NCBI RefSeq assembly: GCF_900111245.1
Contig: NZ_FOGO01000002.1
Location: 1-64,000, forward strand
DNA length: 64,000 nt
Source of the DNA: Streptomyces qinglanensis
GTDB taxonomy: Bacteria; Actinomycetota; Actinomycetes; Streptomycetales; Streptomycetaceae
Direction of reading: 5' to 3'
Shown: positions 16,825 to 25,900 of the stretch, in pieces
Numbering within the stretch: the first letter of the stretch is position 1
Layout: every line of letters starts with the position of its first letter
Notes under the pieces: model-generated
Databases searched by the model: none
Told to the model about the DNA's origin: nothing
The model's input: only the letters and a program-made list of their open reading frames with translations
Program-made: the position numbers and the translations under genes

Positions 16825-17963
16825 CAGAAGACGTCATCAGACGCAGGGCGCTGCGGATCGAGCAGAATCCGGGCATCCCGCTCTACGTGTTCGCGCTCGA
16901 AGCGGGGGAGATTGACCGGGTGGCCGATGTCGCGCGGATCTCCCGGGACGAAGCGGGCAAACTGTTCGGGTACCAGAGGCCCGAGAAGAAGCAGCACGTG
17001 AAGCAGATCCTGGAGTACCTCGACAGCGAGGACGTGTTGTTCCCCAATGGGCTCATCCTTGCCCTGCCGGCCTCAGTGCGGTTCAGGGGCAGCCGCGGGC
17101 CGAACAGCACGGACGGTCTTTCCACGATCGGGACGCTGGAAATTCACCTGCCCGAGTCGCCCGGCGCTCCCCGGCCTGCCTTCATCGTGGACGGGCAGCA
17201 GCGCAGCCTGGCGCTTGCGCGCACCCGCAGATCCAAGTTGCCCGTCATGGTGGCTGGCTTTGTCGCCGAGGACATCGAGGTGCAGCGGGATCAGTTCCTG
17301 CGCGTCAACACGGTGTCACCGCTGCCCGGCAACCTGGTGACGGAACTCCTCCCCGAGGTGCACACCAAACTCCCGACAAAGCTGTCCGCGAAGAAGCTTC
17401 CCTCCGTCCTGGTAAATGCGCTGAACCAGGACGCCGACTCCCCCTTCAAGGGACTGATCAAGCAGGCGTCGACCATCACGGACAAGCGATCCAGCGCCGT
17501 GGTGAAGGACAACAGCCTGATCTCCGCTATCGAGGAATCCCTGAAGCCGTCGGGCGCTCTTTTCCCGTACAAGAATCTCTCGAACGGGACGGTCGAAACC
17601 GCCACGATCCGCAGCATCCTCATCACCTACTGGAGCGCTGTACGGGACACCTTCCCCGACGCCTGGGGCGTATCACCGACCAAGAGTCGCCTCATGCACG
17701 GCGTCGGTATCCGCTCGATGGGGCGACTCATGGACCGAGTCATGGACCGGGTCCTCGCTGTCGCCGAACCGGGTTCGCCCGAGGCCCACGAGCAGGCCAA
17801 GGCCGAGTTGGCGCTCATCGCTCCCCACTGCCACTGGACCAAGGGGCGCTGGCCGGAACTCAACACCCCGTGGGACGAACTCCAGAACACACCACGGCAT
17901 ATCAGCACCCTTTCGAACCTTCTGATTCGTATCTACTTCCAGTCAAGGACCAGCGCGTCGTGA
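16821..17963 (+). CDS. dpdB: DGQHR-domain protein DpdB, copy 1
   Basis: A predicted 380-residue protein related to DndB. The signature is FIVDGQQRSLALA, with D124-R128. Other blocks, GYQRPEKKQH, VQRDQFLRVNTVSPLP and LMHGVGIRSMGRLMDR, are shared with the second copy at 19231. In characterised Dpd systems DpdB works with DpdA to place preQ0 into DNA. It overlaps dpdC by four bases and dpdA by three (TCGTGA), so all three should be made together. Having two such genes is unusual. This copy is 16 residues longer and has a more divergent mid-region. Confidence 0.85.
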   Translation: MTEDVIRRRALRIEQNPGIPLYVFALEAGEIDRVADVARISRDEAGKLFGYQRPEKKQHVKQILEYLDSEDVLFPNGLILALPASVRFRGSRGPNSTDGLSTIGTLEIHLPESPGAPRPAFIVDGQQRSLALARTRRSKLPVMVAGFVAEDIEVQRDQFLRVNTVSPLPGNLVTELLPEVHTKLPTKLSAKKLPSVLVNALNQDADSPFKGLIKQASTITDKRSSAVVKDNSLISAIEESLKPSGALFPYKNLSNGTVETATIRSILITYWSAVRDTFPDAWGVSPTKSRLMHGVGIRSMGRLMDRVMDRVLAVAEPGSPEAHEQAKAELALIAPHCHWTKGRWPELNTPWDELQNTPRHISTLSNLLIRIYFQSRTSAS

Positions 17964-19183
17964 AGTTCTATTTTCCGGACAGTCAGGACCAAGTCAGCCC
18001 GAGTTACGACTTCCTTAACGATGAATACCCCGACTTTCGTGTCCGGCAGCGCGATGACCGCTATGCGCACCAGGTAGTCACTCCCGCCCCCTACAAGGGC
18101 ATACTGGTCAGCAAGGCCATCGTTGACGGCTCTGTTAAGGGTGCCGGAAAGTACACTGCTCCCCAGCGGCAGCGGCTCTACCGCCTCGGCGTCCGCGACT
18201 TCTTCCGACTCCCCGAAGGAATGGACAGCCTCGGAGACTGCGGCGCATTCAACTATGTCGACGAGAAGATCCCTCCGTACTCAGTTGAAGAAGTTCTCGA
18301 TTTTTATGAAGAATGCCAGTTCGACGAGGGCGTCAGCATTGACCACGTGATCTTCGGATACCAACCGGAGGCCACCGACGCCGAGGTCGATCCGGCGTGG
18401 GCCGAGCGTCGACGCATCTCGCTCAGGCTCGCCGAGGAATTCCTTGCCGGCATCGAGGACCGCAAGAGCAAGGTCATCCCCTTCGGTGCCGCCCAGGGAT
18501 GGAGCCCGGCCAGCTATGCAGACAGCGTGGCCCAACTCCAGGACATGGGATACAAGCGCATCGCCCTTGGCGGCATGGTTCCCCTCAAGACCCACGAGAT
18601 CATGGCCTGCCTTGACAAGATCGAAGAGATCCGCGACAAGGGCAACACCAAACTGCACCTGCTGGGCATCACGCGCATCGGCAGCATGGAAGAATTCTCC
18701 AAGCGCGGCGTGGCTAGCTTCGACAGCACGTCTGCCTTCCGGCAGGCATTCATGGACGAGCGCAACAACTTCCATACCGCCGAGGAGACCTACACGGCCG
18801 TCCGGGTCCCCCAGGTCGACGGGAATCCCACACTCAAGAGGCAGATCCTGGCGGGGGTGGTCTCTCAGTCAGCCGCCATCAAGGCGGAGCGCGAATGCCT
18901 CCACGCCTTGCGTGCGTACGGCAACGATCAACTGGAACTGACCGAGGCCATGGCAGCGTTGGAGACCTACTTGACTCTCGTTGACGAGAAAAAATGGGCC
19001 AAGTACCACGATAAATACAAGAAAACCCTGGCCGACCGTCCTTGGAATCACTGCTCCTGCCTTCTCTGCAAGGACCTGGGTGTCGAGATCGTCATCTTCC
19101 GCGGTACCGAACGGAACAAGCGCCGCGGATTCCACAACATGACCGTCCTCCAGGCGAAGATGAGCCAACTCAACTTCACGTGA
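17960..19183 (+). CDS. dpdA: DNA-guanine transglycosylase DpdA (Tgt-like)
   Basis: A predicted 407-residue relative of tRNA-guanine transglycosylase that exchanges guanine in DNA for preQ0. Likely catalytic aspartates are D93 in SLGDCGAFNYV and the nucleophile D255 in ASFDSTSAF. GYKRIALGGMVPLK matches the base-pocket region of Tgt. The zinc site is C365-x-C367-xx-C370 with H392, the normal CxCxxC...H pattern. GTG 17960 is chosen because it overlaps the dpdB stop; an upstream frame extends further but inside dpdB. It lacks a tRNA-binding extra domain, as expected for the DNA-acting group. Confidence 0.92.
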   Translation: MKFYFPDSQDQVSPSYDFLNDEYPDFRVRQRDDRYAHQVVTPAPYKGILVSKAIVDGSVKGAGKYTAPQRQRLYRLGVRDFFRLPEGMDSLGDCGAFNYVDEKIPPYSVEEVLDFYEECQFDEGVSIDHVIFGYQPEATDAEVDPAWAERRRISLRLAEEFLAGIEDRKSKVIPFGAAQGWSPASYADSVAQLQDMGYKRIALGGMVPLKTHEIMACLDKIEEIRDKGNTKLHLLGITRIGSMEEFSKRGVASFDSTSAFRQAFMDERNNFHTAEETYTAVRVPQVDGNPTLKRQILAGVVSQSAAIKAERECLHALRAYGNDQLELTEAMAALETYLTLVDEKKWAKYHDKYKKTLADRPWNHCSCLLCKDLGVEIVIFRGTERNKRRGFHNMTVLQAKMSQLNFT

Positions 19184-19230
19184 ACACCTGAGCCGCCCGA
19201 TATATACGAACTGCCCACCTAGGAGATGAT

Positions 19231-20325
19231 GTGGCCGACCGATACGCGTTGCGACTCCCCGCTCTGCAAGTGAATCAAGGCGACAAGCAGATCTACTGCT
19301 TCGCGGTCGACGGCAAGAAACTGCACGACTTCACCGCCGTCTCACGCATCCGCCGCGATGATGAGAAGCAACTGCAGGGGTATCAGCGACCCGAGGCCCT
19401 CAGCCACATCCGGGCAATCCGCCGCTACCTCGAGTCCGACGGGGCGATGCTGCCCAACGCCCTGGTCCTTGCGTTCGACGACCGGGTGGAGTTCGTTGCG
19501 GGGCGGCCAACCAATGGCATCGACTACGCCGTCCCGGGCGAGTTGGTCATCCCCGTCGACGAGTCGCTCGCCGAGCACGAAAAGCCGGCCTGGCTCGTGG
19601 ACGGTCAGCAGCGCAGCGCGGCGATTCGGGACGCCGCCCTGGCGGAGTTTCCCGTCGCGGCGGTGGGATTCATTGCCTCCCAGGAAGAGCAGCGGTCGCA
19701 GTTCATCCTGGTCAACTCGACCAAGCCGCTGCCCAAGGGCCTCGTGTACGAACTGCTGCCCGAGACCACCGGCCAGCTGCCGCGCTCGTACGCGCGCCGC
19801 CAGCTCGCGGCGAAAATCATGGTCCTGCTGAACATGGGGGATGGCCCTTTCAGCGGAAGGATCAGCAGCCCCACGTCGCCCGGCGGCAGCATCAAGGACA
19901 ACAGCGTTCTGAAGATGCTGGAGCACAGCATCTACGAAGGCGCCCTGTACCAGTACCGCAACGCCGAAAACGGTACCGGAGACGAAGAGGCGATGCTGGC
20001 GCACCTGCTGTCCTTCTGGAAGCCCGTGGCGAGCATGTTCGAGGACGCGTGGGACAGACCTCCCAAGGAGTCGAGGCTGACCCACGGCGTGGGCATCCAG
20101 GCCATGGGTTTCGTTATGGACCGGCTCACCGCGGACGTCCCCTATGACAAGGTCAATTGGGACAGGGTCCGCGTCTCGCTGCGCGGCCTGGAAGGCAACG
20201 TCGCCTGGACGTCGGGCACCTGGACGTTTGCAGACGGCCAGGAACGCCGTTGGAACAGCCTCCAGAACACGGCGAGCGACGTGCGGCTGCTCAGCAGCCA
20301 CCTGCAGGCCTGCGCCGACAGATAG
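19231..20325 (+). CDS. dpdB: DGQHR-domain protein DpdB, copy 2
   Basis: A predicted 364-residue paralogue of the gene at 16821. WLVDGQQRSAA again places the motif at residues 124-128. GYQRPEALSHI, QRSQFILVNSTKPLPKGLVYELLP, SIKDNSVLKMLE and RLTHGVGIQAMGFVMDRL align block by block with copy 1. GTG start at 19231 after AGGAGATG. There are 47 bases after dpdA, in contrast to the overlapping upstream genes, so it may be expressed at a different level. Which copy is the true functional DpdB, or whether they form a mixed complex, cannot be told from sequence. Confidence 0.85.
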   Translation: MADRYALRLPALQVNQGDKQIYCFAVDGKKLHDFTAVSRIRRDDEKQLQGYQRPEALSHIRAIRRYLESDGAMLPNALVLAFDDRVEFVAGRPTNGIDYAVPGELVIPVDESLAEHEKPAWLVDGQQRSAAIRDAALAEFPVAAVGFIASQEEQRSQFILVNSTKPLPKGLVYELLPETTGQLPRSYARRQLAAKIMVLLNMGDGPFSGRISSPTSPGGSIKDNSVLKMLEHSIYEGALYQYRNAENGTGDEEAMLAHLLSFWKPVASMFEDAWDRPPKESRLTHGVGIQAMGFVMDRLTADVPYDKVNWDRVRVSLRGLEGNVAWTSGTWTFADGQERRWNSLQNTASDVRLLSSHLQACADR

Positions 20326-20339
20326 TCACGCCTCCCTGC

Positions 20340-20394
20340 TGACCCACCGGTGGCCTCCTCCACGAAAGCGGAGGAGGAGGCCACCGGTGGGTCA
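20340..20394. terminator. 22-bp perfect hairpin between convergent dpd operons
   Basis: TGACCCACCGGTGGCCTCCT and two more bases pair perfectly with 20373-20394 around an 11-base loop. It separates the ends of the plus-strand operon (20325) and the minus-strand operon (20392), and its right arm includes the dpdD stop codon. It should end transcription from both sides. Confidence 0.8.
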
Positions 20395-22425
20395 GCGGCT
20401 TCCCGCAGCAGAGCGCAGGCCGGTGACCGCCGCCCGCAGCATGGATGCCGAGCCGCTGCCGTCCGCATAGAAGATGTGCTGGGTACGCGCGTGCTGCGTG
20501 ATGAAGCCGGTAGCCGCGTGCTTCGCACAGCGAGTCGCGATGACGACCAGGTCAGCGGAGCGAGCCTTCTGCCGGAGTTGCGCACTGCCGACGTGGTCGC
20601 TAGATCGGGCGGCGTCAACCCCGGGGGCCAGTTGCTTGATCTCTTCGAGGCAGCGCGTGAGCACGGCTTCGTCCAGGGAATACAGCAGCACCTTCATGGG
20701 CGGAAGGTCGGAGAGCGGCGACTCCTGGTCTCCGCCGGAGACAGCCCGCTCCTGCCAGGAGAACGGGATGTCCATTTCTCCGGAAAGACGCTTGGCGAAC
20801 GCCAGGTCTGCTTCGTTGAGCCGTTGCTGGTGACGCCACAGCGGTTCCAGAAGGTCGTAGGCGAGCGTGGCGCGGGCCTGCTGGTCCGGGCAGGCGGCCA
20901 GGAGCAGCCGATCGACGAAGTCCAGTGCAATTGCGGCCCGTTCGGGGGAGACCCATCGGCTGCGATAGGCGCCGATCTCATCGAGCAGTTCTGCGTAGGT
21001 CTGTGCGGAGGGAGCGGCGCGCAGTGCGATCTCCGCCAGTGCCTGGAGCGCGGCGAGGTCGCCGGGGCCGAACCGGTCGAAGGCGACCGCGTTCCGGACG
21101 AACGCATGGGCCGTCAGGCCGGCAGGGGCCGCATATCCGACGGCTTCGATGAACGCCCCGACCGCCCGCCATGCCTCCTCAGCGGCCTGATTCTCCAAGC
21201 CGTCCAGCAGATTGGCCAGTACTGTGTCGTGGTCGGCTGGCGGGGGCCATGCGCTCCAACTGCGCTCCTCGATGGCTGCGGTACCCTCGCTGCTCCCCGC
21301 GGCTACGGCAGCGAGGAAGGCCGGCCAGGAGTCGACACTCTGCCCGGATTGCGGCGTGTCGTCTGCGGCAATTTGCGGCCCGGAATCCGTATCGGCGGCA
21401 GGGACTGCGGCTGCATCGTCTTCGGCCAGGATGCGCTGAGCGTCCTGCCAGAGCAGCGGGGGCAATGCGTCGACGCGGTCCTGCCCTTGTACAGCTTCCG
21501 CGAGACGACGCATGTGTGGGAGGTCATCGACGATGGTGGCCGCCAGCAAAAGCACGGAGAGGGCCGGGGTGCCGAGGTTGCCCCCAGCGGTGTTCAGCAA
21601 GTCGGAGACGATCCGTCCCTGCTCCTCCAGCCGTGCCCGCGCGGCCGGCAGATCGCCCTCCGCCAGGGGGCGTTCGAGCGCCGCGTACACGGCGTTCAAG
21701 ATGGCTTCCCTGACCGGGAGGGGAAGGTCTTGCTGGACGACGTCGGCCAGTTCGGACAGCTGGAGGAGTTCCTCGCTGCGGCCGAGCCGGTCAAGCCGCT
21801 TGATCTTCAGATTGGCGAGGTTGGCCGCATTGATGCCCGCCGCTTCCAGATGGTCGAGGACCACGCTCGAGGCGGCCTCGGCTCCCGCGGAGAGGGAAGC
21901 GTCGAATTCGGCCAGGAGTCGGCCGATCGGCTTGGCCACCCGCCACATCCTGGGGGGACGGCGCGCCTGGGTCCTTTGCATCAATTCCAGGGCCCCGGCG
22001 AGGTTGCGGCGGTGCTCGAGGGTGCGCCCCGTCTCCAGACGGAACGTGGTCCGCTCGCCAGCGTAGTCCCGGATGGCCTGCTCGACGGGGTCGGCAGGGT
22101 CCAGCCATACGGGCTGGATGCCAACCTGCTCGTCATACGCGATGTAAGTGGGCCCGGCGAAGGCCCGGATCAACTCGGCTGTCTTGGCCCGTTCCCCGGG
22201 TTCCCGCGCGATGACATAGACAACGAAGCGGTCGCGGTCGGTATAGGCGCGCGGGAGCACGGCCGGGGCGTCGTCGCCTCGACGAAGGGCCTCGACGAAG
22301 GGCAGGGTGCGGTCCTTGAAGCGGTAATCCGGATCGAGGCCCGGCCAGACGCCATTTCCCGTGCCGAAGAAGCGTTGCAGGAAGAATTCGAGGGCCTCTT
22401 GCTGCTCATGCTGTATCTGCGTCAC
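20392..22425 (-). CDS. dpdD: DpdD, Dpd-associated protein of unknown activity
   Basis: A predicted 677-residue protein, last gene of the minus-strand dpd operon. The long middle part is helical, alanine/leucine-rich and repeat-like. The last 100 residues (MKVLLYSLDEAVLTRCLEEI, then SADLVVIATRCAKHAATGFI and HIFYADGSGSASML) resemble a small nucleotide-binding-like alpha/beta domain such as DUF2325. GTG 22425 is preferred because GTGA overlaps the dpdK stop and GGAGGAG lies just before it; GTG 22440 is possible. Assignment to DpdD rests on size, C-terminal domain and being the only unassigned gene of an otherwise complete set. Confidence 0.7.
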   Translation of the reverse strand: MTQIQHEQQEALEFFLQRFFGTGNGVWPGLDPDYRFKDRTLPFVEALRRGDDAPAVLPRAYTDRDRFVVYVIAREPGERAKTAELIRAFAGPTYIAYDEQVGIQPVWLDPADPVEQAIRDYAGERTTFRLETGRTLEHRRNLAGALELMQRTQARRPPRMWRVAKPIGRLLAEFDASLSAGAEAASSVVLDHLEAAGINAANLANLKIKRLDRLGRSEELLQLSELADVVQQDLPLPVREAILNAVYAALERPLAEGDLPAARARLEEQGRIVSDLLNTAGGNLGTPALSVLLLAATIVDDLPHMRRLAEAVQGQDRVDALPPLLWQDAQRILAEDDAAAVPAADTDSGPQIAADDTPQSGQSVDSWPAFLAAVAAGSSEGTAAIEERSWSAWPPPADHDTVLANLLDGLENQAAEEAWRAVGAFIEAVGYAAPAGLTAHAFVRNAVAFDRFGPGDLAALQALAEIALRAAPSAQTYAELLDEIGAYRSRWVSPERAAIALDFVDRLLLAACPDQQARATLAYDLLEPLWRHQQRLNEADLAFAKRLSGEMDIPFSWQERAVSGGDQESPLSDLPPMKVLLYSLDEAVLTRCLEEIKQLAPGVDAARSSDHVGSAQLRQKARSADLVVIATRCAKHAATGFITQHARTQHIFYADGSGSASMLRAAVTGLRSAAGSR

Positions 22426-22940
22426 GAGCCACTCCTCCACCGTTGTGCCAGGTCCAGCCGTGCCTGGCCGGCGTCCGGCCCGCCCACCTTGTAGGTGACC
22501 AGTTCATCGTTCTTGGCCATTCCGCGCACCGTGTAGTTCATCGACCCGGTGAGGATCCACTCCTGCCCGCACAGGGTCTTCTCGTGGACGTCGGGATCGC
22601 GCTCGATGTGCACTCGCTCCACGCCGGGCGCGCTCATCCGCCGCAGGAAGGCATCGTTGTGCGGGTCCGGGCGCGTGATCACGTGCACGCAGGCGCCTGC
22701 GCCCGCGATGCGCAGGAGCGTGTCAGACAGCCGCCATCCGCTGGGCGGGACGTCGCCGAAGAAGGCGTCGTAGGTGCCGTGGCTGTTGTCGATCACCTGG
22801 ATGTCGGTGATCCACGGCGAGACCAGCCACAGGTCGGTGCTCGGGTCGAGTACCTCGGCCATCAGCGCCGCGGACAGCGTCGAGTCGATGCGCAGCCCAG
22901 TGCGGGCGCTGGTGCGCACGGTTCTGGTCAGATCCTTCAT
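22422..22940 (-). CDS. dpdK: Phospholipase D-like protein DpdK
   Basis: A 172-residue protein with one PLD-type active motif: VHEKTL (H119, K121) followed by TGSMNYT (S133, N135). Members of this superfamily with a single motif act as dimers and include nucleases such as Nuc and BfiI. In Dpd systems DpdK is the candidate DNA-cleaving subunit. The ATG overlaps the stop of dpdJ (ATGA) and its own stop overlaps dpdD. Length is normal for single-motif proteins. Confidence 0.88.
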   Translation of the reverse strand: MKDLTRTVRTSARTGLRIDSTLSAALMAEVLDPSTDLWLVSPWITDIQVIDNSHGTYDAFFGDVPPSGWRLSDTLLRIAGAGACVHVITRPDPHNDAFLRRMSAPGVERVHIERDPDVHEKTLCGQEWILTGSMNYTVRGMAKNDELVTYKVGGPDAGQARLDLAQRWRSGS

Positions 22941-25900
22941 TGGGTTGCCTCCCGCAACTCCACCCGTACACGTAGTTCGTCTCGATGCCTGGCGTAGCCG
23001 CGGACCTCGCCGTAGACGACCATGACGTCCCGGTGCACCGGCAGGGCCGGTACGCGGACCAGAGCCTTGGCCAGGGCGGACGAGGCGTCTGCGGGACAGA
23101 TGAGGTCGGCGGCGCCCCTATCGGACATCGCCTTTTGATAGGCCAGGTCCCAGTCGCTGGCGGTGACGTCGACCTCGGGCAGCCGCTCGTTGTGAGCCGC
23201 GCGCACCAGGAGGCGATCCAGTACCGGCGTGTCCGCGTAGGGCTGGTAATGCTGGAGATCCTGTGTGCGGGCCTGTCGTCCTCGGGGCCAGAGCATGCTG
23301 AAGGCCTGGTCGGCCGTCAACTGTCTTGTTCCACCGGCGTGCAGTTGCTTGTCGCCGACAGCGAAGGCAATGACGTTCGCATCAACTTCCACACCGAGCC
23401 TCTGCTCCAATGTGCTCCACGCGTCCACCATGGCCAGGGCCTGCACATCGGTGTCAGAGTCGCTTCCGGGCCGGAGAAGGCGGGTGGACAGTGCTGATAC
23501 CGCCGTGCGCCGGGGGCGGCCATCCAACTGCTCCCATGCGGAAAGCAGAATGTTCAGGGCCTCCTGGGCCGACTCGGCACCGTCGGCTGCGCGCAGGGCG
23601 CGCATGGCCTCTGCGGCATCTCCCTGAGGGTCGTCGGCCAGGTGACGCAGCAACCGGGTAAGGGTGGCATCTACGTACTCGTAGTCGCTGGGTGCGAACG
23701 CTCTGGTGACAAGCGCCCAGAAGCGCCGGGGGTCTGCTGCGTAGAAGCGCGCCAGGCTCTCGACGACGCCCAGGCCCCCCATGGAGGTCTCGCTGAGCCA
23801 CACGACAGCCGGTTCACCGGGGCCAGCCCCTGGCATCACGTCGACAATCAAATCCCCGTCCTGGGCGTCGGGGCAGGCACGCTGCGCGGCGGCGAGGATC
23901 GCCGCGGCCACGGTGTCGCGATAGGCGCGCTGTGCCAGGTCCTCCGTGCGCTCGGCGACGTCCGGGGCGACGAGGTGTTCGGCCGCACGGTCCACGGCGG
24001 CGACAACCTGCGGGTCGCGCAGCAACTCCGTGAGCCCGTCGACCAGCCGAGCATTCTCGATTGCGTGGTCAGGGTCGTTGGTGTCGCGATAGAGGACGCT
24101 GAGGATGCGGGGCAGTTCCCCGGCCCATGCTCCGCCAGCGAGCGAGGCTCGAATCTCGGGGGCGGTCCGGGCTTGCTTGATGCCTTCGAGCGCGAAGGCG
24201 GTGAGGTAGACCTGGCCCAGCCACGCGCGCTGGAACTTGTTCGCGACGTCATCGAGGGCAGGGTCCTCGGCAAAGGTTTGCGAGAACGCCAGGGACCGCC
24301 ATTGCGGTGACGACAGGTACTGCCTGACGGCGGGGTCTGCGGTATTCAGGGGCCGGAGCAGAATCTGCACGGCGTCGACTCCCAGCCGGAAGCCGAGCGC
24401 AGCCGGCTTGCCGTGCAACTCGTAATGGATCTTGCGGGTTTCGACTTCGCCGCGCTCGAGCGCCACCTGGCAGTCGGCGCCGAAGGTCATGCGTCGCATC
24501 TCGATGGGATTGCCGACGGCGTGCGTGCCGAAGCGGACGGCCTGCACGCGCTCGTGCCACAGCGAGGGGGTGGGAATGTCTGCCGGGGTCGGTGGCGCGT
24601 CCTGGGAGACGACGATCTGTGTGCCCCAGAGCGGGATCCCCTGCGACCGGTCGGAAATTTCCGGGTCCGGCTGCTCCAGGTTCAACTGGGTGGGCCGAAA
24701 GACCTGGAGTCCCGCCGGTGCGTGCCCCTCGGGATGCCAGGTGCCCTCGGGATCGGCATGCTGCACGATCTGGGGCAGTGGCAGCATGTCGCTGCCGGCG
24801 GGCGGTACCGGCAGCCATGTGCGGTGTTCGTCTCTGCGGTGTCCGAATCGTCGGCTGACGCGCCCTGGTACGGCCTCGCGCAGCGCTCGGGCGATGGGCA
24901 ACTGCTCCAGCGTGTCGTGCGTGGTGAACGGCAGAAGCAGTTCGACCTCGGGCAGGTTCAGGGGCTCGAAGAGCGAGCGCGTGATGAATTCGGGAAGCAG
25001 CGTGCCTTCCTTGGCGCCCGGTTCAATGCGCTGGAACGACCAGTCACTATGCAGCCGACGCAGCGCGGTGGGAACGACCGACAGCAGCAGTGAGCGAGGC
25101 TGCTCCCACAACAAAGCCTGCACCTCGTCCGCGCTGATCTGCAGCGCCCTTACCAGGTGCTGGGCGAGTTCGTCCTGCAGGTCAGGCTTGTCGAGGATGG
25201 CCTGCAGCAGAGAGGTCAGCATGTTGTGGCCCGGCCGGTCCTCGTCGCGCACGGTATGGCTGGCGGGGGCTCTGAGTATCTTGCGAGGGTCGGCCCATAG
25301 TTTCTTCGAACGGAGCTTGCGGCCAGCCCAGTCCAGCAAGGACTGCGTGGCTTGGATCTTGAGGACGAAGCGGTTGCCGATGGGCAGGCTCCGGGCCGGC
25401 ACCTGCGGCGCGAACAGGGTTTCGTATGCCTGGTAGGCGAGCCGGTCGCGGCCGTAGTCCGAGAGGGTGACCACCGTCATCGGCCGGGTGCCGCGCTCTC
25501 GACCGGCGCGGCCGCGCCGCTGGATGAACGAGGCTGCATCGCGGGGCGCTTTGTGCTGGAGGACCAGGCCTACGCGCGGATCGTTGAAGCCGACTTCCAG
25601 GGACGCCGTCGCTACGGTCAGGCTCGCGTTGTGATCGACTCCGACGTCCTGGGAGGAGGTCCGGCCGACATGCAAGTGATGGAGTTGCAAGGTGGGGTCG
25701 AGGTCATGACCGATCTTTTCGGCGATGTCCCAGGATTGACCATCGAGGTAGCGCGCAGCGTGCTCGTTGCGTTCAGAGGAGCGCAGGCCCGCAAGCACGG
25801 GCTTGCGGCCGTTGCGCCGGCCAGCCCGGTTCTGGCCGCCTTCCGCGTCGCGCAGGTCGTTGTAGAAGCGGTTGGTGACATCCAGGTCGTCGGTGAACAG

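Noticed and set aside
20350..22494. Long plus-strand frame antisense to dpdD
   Set aside because: Shadow frame; dpdD is supported by operon structure and domain content.
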